Shown here piece by piece: positions 53,370 to 62,734 of a stretch of DNA of 64,000 nt (position 1 is its first letter; each line of letters begins with the position of its first letter). The stretch is from contig NZ_LSEF01000078.1 of the NCBI RefSeq assembly GCF_001641695.1, forward strand, positions 1-64,000. The letters run 5' to 3'. Position numbers and translations under genes: made by a program. The notes beneath the pieces were generated by a model. That model was not told where the DNA came from. It saw nothing but the letters and a program-made list of their open reading frames with translations, and did not search any database. The stretch comes from Bradyrhizobium neotropicale (GTDB taxonomy: Bacteria > Pseudomonadota > Alphaproteobacteria > Rhizobiales > Xanthobacteraceae).

Positions 53370-54305
53370 ATGAACGTGCAGAACTTAGCTCGACTCGAAA
53401 CGCGCACGCTTCCGCGGCATTTGCGGCGGCTCGAGGCCGAGTCGATCGAAATCATGCGCGAGGTTGTCGCAGAGTTCAAGAAGCCGGTGATGCTCTATTC
53501 GGTCGGCAAGGATTCAAGCGTCATGCTGCACCTTGCGGTGAAAGCATTCTATCCGGCGAAGTTGCCCTTCCCACTGATGCACATCGATACGACCTGGAAG
53601 TTCCGCGAGATGATCACCTTTCGCGACGAGACGGCCAGGCGCATCGGGATCGATCTGATCGTCCACGTGAACAAGGACGGCATTGCGCGCGGCATCAATC
53701 CCATCGACTCCGGCTCCGCGCTGCATACGCAGGTTATGAAGACCGACGCGCTCAAGCAGGCGCTCGAGATCTACGGATTCGATGCGGCATTCGGCGGCGC
53801 GCGGCGGGACGAGGAGAAAAGCCGTGCCAAGGAGCGCATATTTTCGTTCCGCGCGGCAGGACATGCCTGGGATCCGCGCAACCAGCGGCCCGAACTTTGG
53901 AACCTGTTCAACACACGCATCCGGCAACGCGAAACGATGAGGGTGTTCGCGATGTCGAATTGGACAGAGCTCGACATCTGGGAATACATCATGCTCGAAA
54001 ACATCCCCGTCGTCCCTCTCTACTTTGCGAAACAGCGACGTGTGGTGCATCGGAATGGCACCCTGGTCATGATGGACGACGAGCGGCTCCCGCTCCGGCC
54101 AAATGAGACCCCCGAGTTGCGGACGATCCGTTTCCGCACGCTTGGGTGCTACCCCCTGAGCGGCGCCATCGAATCGGAGGCCACTACCATCGAGGACATC
54201 GTAGCCGAAATGCGGCTTACCAAAGTGTCGGAGCGCCAGGGTCGTATCATTGATACGGATGAGGCCGCCTCAATGGAGAAGAAGAAGCGAGAAGGATACT
54301 TCTGA
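53370..54305 (+). CDS. nodP: NodP, sulfate adenylyltransferase small subunit (CysD-type)
   Basis: 311 aa from the ATG at 53370, which has GAGG at a proper distance; ATG 53361 is the alternative. With NodQ it makes adenosine phosphosulfate from sulfate and ATP. PP-loop ATPase motif MLYSVGKDSSVMLHLA at about residue 45, then HIDTTWKFREM, FGGARRDEEKSRAKER and the C-terminal TLGCYPLSGAIES and KKREGYF. The stop overlaps the nodQ start by one base (TGATG). The upstream nod box makes a Nod-factor role (sulfate donor for the NoeE-like enzyme) more likely than cysteine synthesis alone. Confidence 0.93.
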   Translation: MNVQNLARLETRTLPRHLRRLEAESIEIMREVVAEFKKPVMLYSVGKDSSVMLHLAVKAFYPAKLPFPLMHIDTTWKFREMITFRDETARRIGIDLIVHVNKDGIARGINPIDSGSALHTQVMKTDALKQALEIYGFDAAFGGARRDEEKSRAKERIFSFRAAGHAWDPRNQRPELWNLFNTRIRQRETMRVFAMSNWTELDIWEYIMLENIPVVPLYFAKQRRVVHRNGTLVMMDDERLPLRPNETPELRTIRFRTLGCYPLSGAIESEATTIEDIVAEMRLTKVSERQGRIIDTDEAASMEKKKREGYF

Positions 54306-56197
54306 TGGATACGGATGCTGCGGGTTGCCTCGGCGAGGCCGTTAGCAAAGATCAATTGCGGTTCATCACCTGTGGCTCGGTCGACGACGGCAAATCGACG
54401 CTGATCGGGCGACTCCTGCATGACAGCAAGATGATCTATGAGGACCAGCTACGGGCACTCGCGCGCGACAGCGCCAAGCACGGCACGACGGGCGAGGACA
54501 TCGACTTTGCTCTGTTGGTCGACGGCCTCGAAGCTGAACGCGAGCAACGTATTACTATCGATGTCGCCTATCGGTTCTTCACCACGCCGCGCCGATCGTT
54601 CATGGTCGGCGATACGCCGGGCCACGAACAATATACCCGCAATATGGCAACCGGCGCCTCCAACGCGCAGCTCGCCATCATCCTGATCGATGCGCGCAAA
54701 GGGATTCTGGTGCAAACCAAACGCCATTCGTTCATCTGCTCACTATTGGGCATCCGGCACGTCCTCCTGGCCGTAAACAAGATTGACCTCGTGGACTACC
54801 GAAGAGATGTCTTCGACGGCATCGTGCGCGACTATGTCGCCTTTGCTTCGGCGCTCGGCTTCAAGTCGATCGTTCCATTCCCGATCTCCGCCAGATACGG
54901 CGACAACATCATCTACCGATCCGGCAACACCGATTGGTATCACGGCCAGTCTCTGCTGGATTGCCTCGAGACTATCGACATTCAGTCCGAGACGACCGAC
55001 CTGCCCTTCCGCTTTCCGGTACAGTGGGTGAACCGCCCCAATCTGGATTTCCGGGGGTATGCGGGCACGATCGCCTCGGGAAGCATCGCGGTTGGCGACG
55101 AAATTATCGTGGCAGCATCGGGGCGCAGCTCGCGCGTGAAGCGAATTGTGACCTATGACGGTGATCTTGCGGCTGCAGAAGCTGGCGACGCAGTAACGAT
55201 CATGCTCGAAAATGAGATCGATGTCAGCCGCGGCGATGTCCTCGCAGGTCCAACCCAGCGCCCTACGGTCGCCGACCAGTTTGCCGCTCATCTGATCTGG
55301 ATGGATGAAGAGCCAATGGTACAGGGCCGCTCCTATGCATTTCGGATCGGCACGCAATCGATTGCCTCCGGCAACGTCACGCGCATCAAATACAAGATCG
55401 ACGTCAATACCGGCGAGCCTCCTCTTGCGGCGACGACGCTCGGGCTCAATGAGTTCGGCTTCTGCCACGTTGCGACCACTCTGCCTGTGAGCTTTGATCC
55501 CTACCACGTGAATCGGCGCACCGGGTCCTTCATCGTGATCGACCGCTACACCAACCGAACGGTTGGCGCGGGAATGATTGATTTTCCGCTCCGCCGCGCG
55601 AGCAACGTTGCCTGGCAACCGCTAACGATCGGCAAGCAGGAGCGTGCCGGGCTCAAGCAGCAGAAGCCATGCATCATCTGGTTCACCGGGCTTTCGGGCG
55701 CCGGCAAGTCGACGATTGCCAATATCGTCGACCAGAAGCTGTTCGCGATGTCGCATCACACGATGCTGCTGGACGGCGACAACCTCCGTCACGGCCTCAA
55801 TGGCGATCTCGGCTTCACTGACGCGGATCGGATCGAGAACATCCGACGAGCCGGTGAAGTGGCGAAACTGATGCTCGACAGCGGCTTGATGGTCATTTGC
55901 TCGTTTATCTCGCCCTACATGACCGAGCGGGACCTGGTACGCAAGCTCGTTGGGAAGCGCGAATTCGTCGAGGTCTTTGTGGACACGCCAATAGATGAGT
56001 GCGTCCGACGCGATCCAAAGGGACTTTATTCGAGGGCAAAATCAGGCAAAATCGAGAACTTTACTGGCATCGGCGCCCCGTTCGAAGCGCCGCGCGCGCC
56101 GGAGGTACACTTGAAGACCTTGGGCCAGCCACCAGAACAGTTGGCGGATCAGGTTCTAGATGCGCTTGCCGCAAGAGAGATTATTTCTCTGACATAG
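54305..56197 (+). CDS. nodQ: NodQ, bifunctional sulfate adenylyltransferase large subunit / APS kinase
   Basis: 630 aa. N-terminal EF-Tu-like GTPase: G1 GSVDDGKSTLIGRLL, G3 DTPGHEQYTRNMATGAS, G4 NKIDLVDY, followed by beta-barrel domains. C-terminal APS kinase from about residue 455: P-loop FTGLSGAGKSTIANIV, DGDNLRHGLNGDLGF and ICSFISPY. The fused CysN-CysC arrangement is that of NodQ. The product PAPS is the donor for sulfotransferases. Both catalytic halves look intact. Confidence 0.94.
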   Translation: MDTDAAGCLGEAVSKDQLRFITCGSVDDGKSTLIGRLLHDSKMIYEDQLRALARDSAKHGTTGEDIDFALLVDGLEAEREQRITIDVAYRFFTTPRRSFMVGDTPGHEQYTRNMATGASNAQLAIILIDARKGILVQTKRHSFICSLLGIRHVLLAVNKIDLVDYRRDVFDGIVRDYVAFASALGFKSIVPFPISARYGDNIIYRSGNTDWYHGQSLLDCLETIDIQSETTDLPFRFPVQWVNRPNLDFRGYAGTIASGSIAVGDEIIVAASGRSSRVKRIVTYDGDLAAAEAGDAVTIMLENEIDVSRGDVLAGPTQRPTVADQFAAHLIWMDEEPMVQGRSYAFRIGTQSIASGNVTRIKYKIDVNTGEPPLAATTLGLNEFGFCHVATTLPVSFDPYHVNRRTGSFIVIDRYTNRTVGAGMIDFPLRRASNVAWQPLTIGKQERAGLKQQKPCIIWFTGLSGAGKSTIANIVDQKLFAMSHHTMLLDGDNLRHGLNGDLGFTDADRIENIRRAGEVAKLMLDSGLMVICSFISPYMTERDLVRKLVGKREFVEVFVDTPIDECVRRDPKGLYSRAKSGKIENFTGIGAPFEAPRAPEVHLKTLGQPPEQLADQVLDALAAREIISLT

Positions 56198-56829
56198 CTC
56201 AACTAGGGCACCATTCGACCTTGTCGAAAGCTGGACTCTGGTCACGCAGGTCGTGATTGTCGTCATCCGCCATGCCCCTGCTGCCCGAACCTGGCGGCTT
56301 TCGTTCTGGCTTCACGGCTTGATACAGGCCCCTATTCTAGTTCGCCGGGGATCGACCATTCGTCCTTTCGTGCCGGATCGAACAGTGGCGTCGTGCGCTG
56401 CAGGCTGTACCAATGCACCCGGTCCGAACCATTGTTGACAGGATTGCGCGAAAATGGCCACGGGTGAGCAGGGGAAACTTCTTTGCCAGCTCAAACAATG
56501 TTCGACGATTTTGTTTTCAGAGCCGCCGCAACGAAGCAGACGTCCTTGCTCACCCACTTAGCGCGTGCGAGGCCGCTCCTAGTATGCGGAACCTGCGCCG
56601 ATCATGTCCATGCCTATGCCATCATCCATTGCGAGGTCGCAGCGGCTGGCGGACCGTCGCTCGCAATGGCGAAGAAACGAGACACGTGACCGGACCGATT
56701 AGCGAGCGGAGTTGCGAAAGCCCTGACACAGCCCACCGCTTCATAGTCGGCCCAAGAGGTCGCATAGCTATATTCAAAGAACGAATCGTCCGCTAACCGT
56801 ACAGGGGCACAACCAAGTCTAGAGGTTTT
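56198..56829. other. Intergenic region with a tts-box-like sequence
   Basis: About 630 bp between nodQ and the acyltransferase. At 56215-56232 the string CCTTGTCGAAAGCT resembles the core of a TtsI (type III secretion regulator) box, but the GTCAG 5' block is not conserved and no effector-like gene follows. No nod box was found for the acyltransferase. Confidence 0.4.
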
Positions 56830-57942
56830 ATGCTTTGTCACACAACTCTATCGACGGGGCACGGCTCGCACTCAGCCGGAGCAGACAACCGAGATCTAAG
56901 CTTTGATTTTGCTAAAGGCATACTCATTGTCTTGGTGATCGTTGGACATCTATTGCAATATGTCATCTACCGAAACAATGATTATTGGTATTCGCCGTAT
57001 TTCAAGTCGATCTACATGTTTCATATGCCTCTGTTTATGGCGATAAGCGGATATCTGTCTTCGAGAGCTCTCCTGCGAAAATCGCTCATTCGTAGTATCA
57101 ATGAGCGCGCGATACAATTATTGCTGCCAACGCTGTTTTGGTGCGCCTTTATGGAGACAGCTAAGGTAGCTGCATTTTCGCCTTCGAACAGTATAACTTA
57201 CGCAGACATTTTGAAGGATTTTATTGGCTCATACTGGTTCATATGGGCGGCATTTGCATCTTTCCTTGTCATAAAGGTCCTTCTAACGATTTGCCGTCGT
57301 CGATCAATGTGGATCATAGGCATGTCTGCAATTGCGGTCGCAATCTTGCCCGTCACCTTTTCGATATTGCCCTTGATAAGATACACTTTCCCGTTCTTCT
57401 GTCTGGGATTCTTGCTTTTCCAGTCGACCGAATGGCGGGCGCGCGTTCTCCCACGCAACAAATCTCCCTTGATCTTCTCACTCGCAGCGCTTGCTTTTGC
57501 CTGCTTTCTTGTTTGGGGCAAAGAGACTTATGCCTACAACAATCTCGTTCTGATACGCGATACAGCATCGGCTGAACAGGTGTTGCTGATGTTCGCAGGC
57601 TCTGTGGCGGCCTCTGCGATCGCATTTGAAATGGTGCTACAGCTCTGGAAACTCAGCTCTTCAAATCGAGTGGCCCGCTTTGTCGCGGTGGAACTTGGGC
57701 AGAGCACGCTGCTTCTTTACCTGCTCCAGGGCACCGTTTTTCGTCTTATGGATTTGGTCCAGTTCGGAGAACTATGGGATCTCTCGACCAGAATCTCGAT
57801 GGCTGGTGTGCTTGGGGTGGTCATCGTTGTCATCGCGATGGCAGTTCGCTGGATTGTCCGCGACCTCGGATGGGTGTCTCGGGTTGTTGCCGGAACGCCG
57901 CCACGCTCGGGGCCGCTCAAACCTCAGTCAGTAACTAACTAA
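56830..57942 (+). CDS. nolL: Acyltransferase 3 family membrane protein, NolL/NodX-like
   Basis: A 370-aa integral membrane acyltransferase with about ten hydrophobic helices. The family signature is at the N terminus: LSFDFAKGILIVLVIVGHLL (with the His) and MFHMPLFMAISGYLSSRALL. NolL acetylates the fucose, and NodX the reducing GlcNAc, of Nod factors. The position after nodPQ in an island with fucosylation genes favours NolL. The base composition is noticeably more AT-rich than nodPQ, suggesting separate acquisition. Acceptor specificity is inferred only from context. Confidence 0.75.
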   Translation: MLCHTTLSTGHGSHSAGADNRDLSFDFAKGILIVLVIVGHLLQYVIYRNNDYWYSPYFKSIYMFHMPLFMAISGYLSSRALLRKSLIRSINERAIQLLLPTLFWCAFMETAKVAAFSPSNSITYADILKDFIGSYWFIWAAFASFLVIKVLLTICRRRSMWIIGMSAIAVAILPVTFSILPLIRYTFPFFCLGFLLFQSTEWRARVLPRNKSPLIFSLAALAFACFLVWGKETYAYNNLVLIRDTASAEQVLLMFAGSVAASAIAFEMVLQLWKLSSSNRVARFVAVELGQSTLLLYLLQGTVFRLMDLVQFGELWDLSTRISMAGVLGVVIVVIAMAVRWIVRDLGWVSRVVAGTPPRSGPLKPQSVTN

Positions 57943-58430
57943 ACCCGGCCCTCTTGGCATTGCGACAGAAGCGTCTCACTGGAACCAAAATCTGCGCGAC
58001 ATCGCATCCGCGCGAGGGGATCGGCTAAGCCTTTGGCTATTCCAACCCGTAATGAAGCTTGATCCCACCTCTCGGCGGCCTCAAGTTCTGATGGGATCGT
58101 CCGCGTGGACGAATTCGTGCGAGGGCCAAAGACTGCATCGCGCTGATTGTGCGCTAGGCGGCCCCAAGCGGAGACCGATGTCGCCTTCACGGCCTCGCCC
58201 ATAGGTGCAGCCGCATGCTCCATCCATCTTAGTACCCCACCTTCGCGCATGTGCGGAAGTCTCGAAAAGCTTAAACCCAAGCTCGAGCCCAACTCGGCGG
58301 GCGAGGTAGACGACCCCGACATCGTTATAGTCGCGCAAGTATCGCCGCGCCCCTCTGACCACAGCGGTCCTTCACCAGCCTGATGGGAATTATACTTTCG
58401 TGCCTGGATGTGGTCATCGACCCCGTCGAT
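57943..58430. other. Gene-poor stretch
   Basis: About 490 bp. A minus-strand frame at 57939-58472 is open, and a second one (58081-58362) includes RRYLRDYNDVGVVYLARRVG, which looks protein-like but is unassigned. It may be a fragment; no gene is called. Confidence 0.4.
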
Positions 58431-58446
58431 TGGCACGCCAATTGCT
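58431..58446 (+). promoter_or_regulatory. Perfect -24/-12 RpoN promoter
   Basis: TGGCACG-CCAA-TTGCT, a full match to the RpoN consensus with GG and GC 10 bp apart. The -12 lies about 50 nt before the ATG at 58497. No exact TGT-N10-ACA was found in the 250 bp upstream, so the activator is uncertain. Confidence 0.85.
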
Positions 58447-58496
58447 GGAATATAGCTGAAGAAGAACGCCACGATCTCGATGGTCGAGAGGTATCC

Positions 58497-58934
58497 ATGT
58501 CAAACCCGAATTGGTTCTCCTGGTACTCTTTTCCATTCTTTGCGCCACTCAGCGGGGCAGTAAATCAGGATATCGAAACGAACGTCGTCAAAGTTTCGGA
58601 GCTCCAGAAGAAGGTCTTTGAGCAGTTCAGCTTGGGCCAACAGCTCGACGCTCTTTTCGCTGCCGTCGAAGAACTTAACCGGCGCCCCCGGATGGCGAGA
58701 GTGTCGCAGGACCCTAATGAGTCGAGTTCCGGAGAGGCAATGAAGCACCTCGAAGAGATGGTAAAAGGCATGGAGACAATCAAACGGCGTCACGGCGTTG
58801 TCGTCCTTGATGAAGCTGAGCGCGCACTGGAACGCCTGAAGGCTGCTAACCCTGCGCAATATGAAACATTCATCCGCGACCACGAGACCAAGCCCGGGAG
58901 CCCTGGTGAAGGTGTCAGTCCGGACCAAGGCTGA
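58497..58934 (+). CDS. RpoN-promoted hypothetical protein (phasin-like surroundings)
   Basis: 145 aa from the ATG at 58497; the longer frame from 58383 would include the promoter and is rejected. An aromatic N terminus (NWFSWYSFPFFAPLSGAVNQ) is followed by heptad-like helices (VSELQKKVFEQFSLGQQL) and a charged C-terminal half (MKHLEEMVKGMETIKRRHG). Hydrophobic front plus coiled helix recalls polyhydroxyalkanoate-granule proteins, and a phasin-like gene is nearby, but the family is not recognised. Bacteroid-stage expression is inferred from the promoter. Confidence 0.65.
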   Translation: MSNPNWFSWYSFPFFAPLSGAVNQDIETNVVKVSELQKKVFEQFSLGQQLDALFAAVEELNRRPRMARVSQDPNESSSGEAMKHLEEMVKGMETIKRRHGVVVLDEAERALERLKAANPAQYETFIRDHETKPGSPGEGVSPDQG

Positions 58935-59308
58935 TCACCTAACGGGCTATCTCAGGTGTCTCGAAGCGCGATCACCATTCGGCACCTTTCGAGGCGATCC
59001 GTTGGGACGGGTGGCCAACTGGCAGCCCATGAATTGTGGTCCGGACGATCGGTGTCATTTAAAATCTTCAGCGTGTCTGGTTGAAGACATGGATGTTCGA
59101 ACTTCTACACGGGCGCGACGCATTCAGCCGACACAGTGCGACGCTCAGCCTTTCCCCTTCAGAAACGGGCTCGCGCACCCCGTTGGTGGCGGATACGGCG
59201 AGGAGCCGGGCAAATCAGCATTCTCCTTTTTCTGCCTTCATAGAAGAGTTCCGGACGAACAGCGCCTTCGACAGCAGATCTCTCGATTACATGTAACAAG
59301 ACAAGGAG
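58935..59308. other. Intergenic stretch
   Basis: About 375 bp between the two phasin-like-region genes. Frames at 58861-59343 and 59081-59296 are open but carry no recognised features. Confidence 0.4.
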
Positions 59309-59758
59309 ATGGTGATGACGAAGGAAGCCGGAAGCAACGATGACATTGGCGGTGCAACAGGCGCATTTCAGGACTTTGCAAAGCGAGCCATCGGAACGCA
59401 GACGGAGTTCTCGAAACGGCTTTTCGACACCTATTGGAATTGGCAGGAGCGAATTCAGATCGAATCCGCGCAGGCGATGGAGCTCATCGGGAAGGTCACT
59501 TCTGCGAGCTCGGCGACCGACCGGATCAGTATTTTTCAAGGCTGGATCAACGACGCCACACTGCGGGTCGCGCGGGATGTGATCTATTCCATTGAAACCG
59601 CGAAATCCCTCACGAATGTCGAACTTCCGCCATACGCCAGCCCATGGCTGCCACCCCTTGCATCATTCAACTTGCCAGCCGGGGCTGGCGTCAATTTTCA
59701 TTATGGCTCCTGGCAATTGCCGACCCTCCGGATCGAAGGAGGCCGGCCGGAGCGATGA
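59309..59758 (+). CDS. Phasin-like small protein
   Basis: 149 aa with AAGGAGATGGTGATG around the start; the second ATG is close to an AGGAG. A central amphipathic region (GAFQDFAKRAIGTQTEFSKR, then LFDTYWNWQERIQIESAQAM) resembles phasins, which coat polyhydroxybutyrate granules. The C-terminal 45 residues are Pro-rich. PHB granules are a feature of many Bradyrhizobium bacteroids. Assignment rests on pattern only. Confidence 0.5.
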   Translation: MVMTKEAGSNDDIGGATGAFQDFAKRAIGTQTEFSKRLFDTYWNWQERIQIESAQAMELIGKVTSASSATDRISIFQGWINDATLRVARDVIYSIETAKSLTNVELPPYASPWLPPLASFNLPAGAGVNFHYGSWQLPTLRIEGGRPER

Positions 59759-59859
59759 AAGTTGGGCTTTCTCTGACCAGGAGCCCAATATGGAATGACG
59801 CGTTTCCTTCTTACAAGGGATCGTCCCAGCGGCACCGAGCGCCGCCGGTCGTTGTTCGC

Positions 59860-60400
59860 GACGCAGGTCATTTTGTCGGCCGCATATCCGTAATCGCGAG
59901 CAACCTTGAGGAAGCTGTCTCGTTCGATATCTCTCGTCGAGAGCTAGGTAGATCTGCTCCAGCCGCCGAAACTCTTTCGCATTCTGCGCGCACGCACGGC
60001 CATACGCATTGTTCCCATCACAAACGCGGCTCAGATCGCGGCAAAGTAGAGTTGCTGTTGCGAAATGAAGCTATCCTCAAAGTGCGTGCTGGATGTGACT
60101 GCCAGCCTACGAACTTAGGTAGTTGAGACGACAATGTTACCTAAGCAAACTTCGAGGAATCTGCCTTTCACGCGGAGGAGAGGCCAGGAGGGGCGGTGAT
60201 GAAAAGGAAAGAGAAGGCCAGAAAAGGAGCGACGAAGAGCGGAGGAAAGCACGAATTTTTTGTGGTGAATCTGACCAAAGAAAAGCTGAAGGGGCATGTT
60301 TTGTGGAAAAGCAGCGGCGACGAGATCAAGCTCGATGTCAATGGTCTTGAGCCTGGCAAGGGCTCGCTGCGAAAGCAGTTTTACCCGTCCTACGGCAATC
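59860..60400. repeat. Local duplication, left copy
   Basis: The left copy contains a degraded minus-strand small gene, a common GGTAGTTGAGACGACA block (60117-60132) and the intact 115-aa gene. The right copy at about 62040-62520 has the same order, with the first gene intact and the second degraded. Confidence 0.7.
59870..60050 (-). pseudogene. Degraded copy of the small membrane-protein gene at 61962
   Basis: DNA at about 59880-60040 matches the inner part of 62050-62225: shared blocks include AAGCTGTCTCGTTCGA, GTAGATCTGCTCCA, CCGCCGAAACTCTTTCGCAT and CATACGCATTG. The reading frame is broken and the end coding for the membrane helix is missing. It is part of a local duplication (see repeat entries). 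Confidence 0.65.
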
Positions 60401-60543
60401 GGAACTATTGGCGCTGGTCGGAGCGAGACAGGGAGTACCAGCTGAATTGTTACGATGGCTACACATATGCCATTGTAACCATCAGCGACTACGGAATCCG
60501 TGTGCTTGCTACCGACACGAGCCCGGATACGTGGAAATGGTAG
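60196..60543 (+). CDS. Hypothetical protein, intact member of a duplicated pair
   Basis: A 115-aa, very basic N terminus (MKRKEKARKGATKSGGKH) followed by FFVVNLTKEKLKGHVLWKSS, EIKLDVNGLEPGKGS, a Tyr/Trp-rich middle (YGNRNYWRWSERDREYQLN) and YAIVTISDYGIRVLATD. It is probably a small beta-rich protein. A degenerate paralogue is at 62387. Function unknown. Confidence 0.6.
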   Translation: MMKRKEKARKGATKSGGKHEFFVVNLTKEKLKGHVLWKSSGDEIKLDVNGLEPGKGSLRKQFYPSYGNRNYWRWSERDREYQLNCYDGYTYAIVTISDYGIRVLATDTSPDTWKW

Positions 60544-60838
60544 CACAGCGTCAACTCCGACGCTTTGCGTCTCTGCTTCCATTTCCAGGACGCGCTGGAC
60601 GCCAGCGCATCATGAACGTCCCGAAAGAAGGAAGCGGCGGAAATCAGTCAGGACGAACTGGAGGCGTTAGCGCGACGGCTCTGGCCGACACCCTCGATAA
60701 TCTCAGCAAAAGCGGGAGCAATGCTTAGGTCTTCATACCTCAGCGGGATGAATTTGACGGTCATGTGCGAGATCCTGCAAATAGAACGTCTCGTCAAGTT
60801 CTTTCTTCAAATGAATCTGCTCGGATCTAGTCCCCACA

Positions 60839-61564
60839 ATGCTCACAGTTGCTTTTGCCATCGTTTCCCTTCTTTACGCAACGGTCGGGCAAGCCGGAGG
60901 TACAGCGTTTCTGGCTCTAATGGCGTTCTCATCATTTCCATCGACTCAGATGCGTCCGACTGCATTGTTGCTCAACATCGTCGCCGCTACGTATTCAACG
61001 TGGCTCTTCAATCGCGGCCGCTTTGTTGATTGGAAGAAGTTGACGCCTCTTGTAATCGCCTCGATGCCGACTGCCTTAGTTGGAGGTTTCACAGTCCTTC
61101 CTCAGCAAATTTACAATGCTGTCACCGGTGTCATGCTTTTGATGGCCGCGGCCATCTTGTTGTTCCGTCAAGCGAAGGGAGACATCCTAAATCGCGTCGC
61201 GCCATCTTGGGACGCGATCGCAACAGGCGCTGGCATCGGCATCGTTTCAGGCCTTACTGGTGTCGGCGGTGGCGTTTTCCTCGCGCCGATCCTGATCGCG
61301 ATGCGGTGGGCGTCGCCCAAACAGGCCGCGGCTTTATCCGCCCCCTTCATATGGGTGAACTCCGCGGTTGGGCTAGTCGGGGCAATTTACGTCGGACAGT
61401 TGCCTTCACCGCAAACCTGGCTATACGCCCTAGGTGCTTTCGCCGGGGCAATGATCGGGACCACAGTTGGTCTTCGTTGGCTATCGGAAAAGACGACGCG
61501 CTACGTCCTTGCCGCTGTACTCGGTGCCGCCGCTATCCAGCTCATCGCCTTTGCAACAAGATGA
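60839..61564 (+). CDS. TauE/SafE family membrane permease
   Basis: A 241-aa membrane protein of the sulfite exporter TauE/SafE family, with eight or so helices. Family features: LYATVGQAGGTAFLALMAF near the N terminus (the ATVG-GG block), MRPTALLLNIVAATYS, and the repeated GIVSGLTGVGGGVFLAPIL with a C-terminal VGLRWLSEKTTRYVLA. Substrates are sulfite or other organosulfur anions. The presence of sulfate-activating nodPQ 5 kb away is a possible but unproven link. It sits between the two copies of the local duplication. Confidence 0.85.
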   Translation: MLTVAFAIVSLLYATVGQAGGTAFLALMAFSSFPSTQMRPTALLLNIVAATYSTWLFNRGRFVDWKKLTPLVIASMPTALVGGFTVLPQQIYNAVTGVMLLMAAAILLFRQAKGDILNRVAPSWDAIATGAGIGIVSGLTGVGGGVFLAPILIAMRWASPKQAAALSAPFIWVNSAVGLVGAIYVGQLPSPQTWLYALGAFAGAMIGTTVGLRWLSEKTTRYVLAAVLGAAAIQLIAFATR

Positions 61565-61961
61565 AATCGTTCAGGTCGAGATATTTCGCCGCTGAGCGAG
61601 CGTGGCCGGCAAATAGCAGCAAAGCGGATAGCTTCCGGAACACTATCGACTCTCTAGCAGTGGCCTATCTCGCCACAAGCAGTGAAAACCGGCGACCTTA
61701 CGAAGGTCCGGCTCAAGACCTGGACCGACCGAAAAGGCTCCGAAGTACCTAGATGCGCCTGGCACTGCGGCAGCATCGAAGTGCTGGTCCCTCCTAGCTA
61801 CCCGTCTTGGAAATCTCACGTATCAGTCAAAACCTCTCGAGGCGCTAGCCGTCATAAATGGCCTGATCGGGATCAGGCCGCATGCTGTTAAACGTGGCGG
61901 TAGTCTCAATTCTGAAACCGGGATAGGCATTACGTCGCCGTCGCGTTAGACCGCACGTACA
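61565..61961. other. Intergenic stretch
   Basis: About 400 bp downstream of the TauE-like gene with no supported gene. Nothing notable was seen. Confidence 0.4.
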
Positions 61962-62204
61962 CTAGGGAATGTACAAAACGGAAAATAATACGAGCACGGC
62001 AAGAGCGACAATCATCACCGCCTTGCTAATCAATGAACGTCTTTCGATTTGACGGGCGGCATACCCGAAACCTCGAGCGATATTGAGTAAGCTGTCTCGT
62101 TCGAGATCTCCCGTCGAGTGCTCAGCCTGTTGCAGGTAGATCTGCTCCAACCGCCGAAACTCTTTCGCATCTCGTATTCTGCGCGCGCCCCCAGTCATAC
62201 GCAT
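61962..62204 (-). CDS. Small tail-anchored membrane protein
   Basis: 80 aa from the Met at 62204; the open frame extends to 62243. A soluble helical part (DAKEFRRLEQIYLQQAEHST, then LLNIARGFGYAARQIERRS) is followed by one C-terminal hydrophobic helix (AVMIVALAVLVLFSVLYIP). The pattern of a two-helix hairpin plus tail anchor is found in many small rhizobial proteins of unknown function. A broken copy is at 59870-60050. Confidence 0.6.
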   Translation of the reverse strand: MRMTGGARRIRDAKEFRRLEQIYLQQAEHSTGDLERDSLLNIARGFGYAARQIERRSLISKAVMIVALAVLVLFSVLYIP

Positions 62205-62520
62205 TGCCCCATCACAAGCGCGGCTCACGTCGTAGCGACGCAATGTCGTCGCGGTAGAATGCTCGAAGGCTATCGGGGAAGTGCGGACTATATATGAATG
62301 CGAGCCCCACCAAATCAGGTAGTTGAGACGACAGCGTTACGCTAACAGGCTCCTAAGACTCTGTTCGCTCGCACGGAGGAAGGGCCGTGAGGATCGATGA
62401 TGAGAAGGAAAAGGAAAGCAGCGGCAACCAGATCAAGCTAGATGTCAATGGTCTTGAAGCCCGGCAGGGGTTCGAGGCGAAAGCAGTTTTTTCCGCCCGA
62501 GGTAGTTGGGACTATGCGCC
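62040..62520. repeat. Local duplication, right copy
   Basis: Matches the segment at about 59860-60400 in several blocks, including the GGTAGTTGAGACGACA block (62320-62335). The two copies flank the TauE-like gene in direct orientation, so recombination between them could delete it. Confidence 0.7.
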
Positions 62521-62540
62521 ACTTTTTGGAGCAGACGATC
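62387..62540 (+). pseudogene. Degenerate copy of the 115-aa gene
   Basis: GAAGGAAAAGGAAAG and the product SSGNQIKLDVNGLEARQGF correspond to the basic N terminus and SSGDEIKLDVNGLEPGKGS of the protein at 60196. The N-terminal part is shortened and the sequence diverges after about 50 codons. Confidence 0.65.
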
Positions 62541-62734
62541 GAAGCGTCACCCAAGGGTATGACCCCTCGAAACTGACACAACTCTTTGACGCCCTGACCG
62601 CTGAGGCAACCTCTCGCAACTCACCTTCCATGCTGCGTTCGTGCTGCGTGGAGAACCGTTTGCGGCTATTTCCGGCATATTACGACAACGTTCACCGGAG
62701 ACATGTTCACGATCCAGCCCGCCGCCATGGATCG

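Noticed and set aside
53309..54106. 265-codon alternative frame overlapping nodP
   Set aside because: nodP motifs are continuous in the other frame; this one is a shadow.
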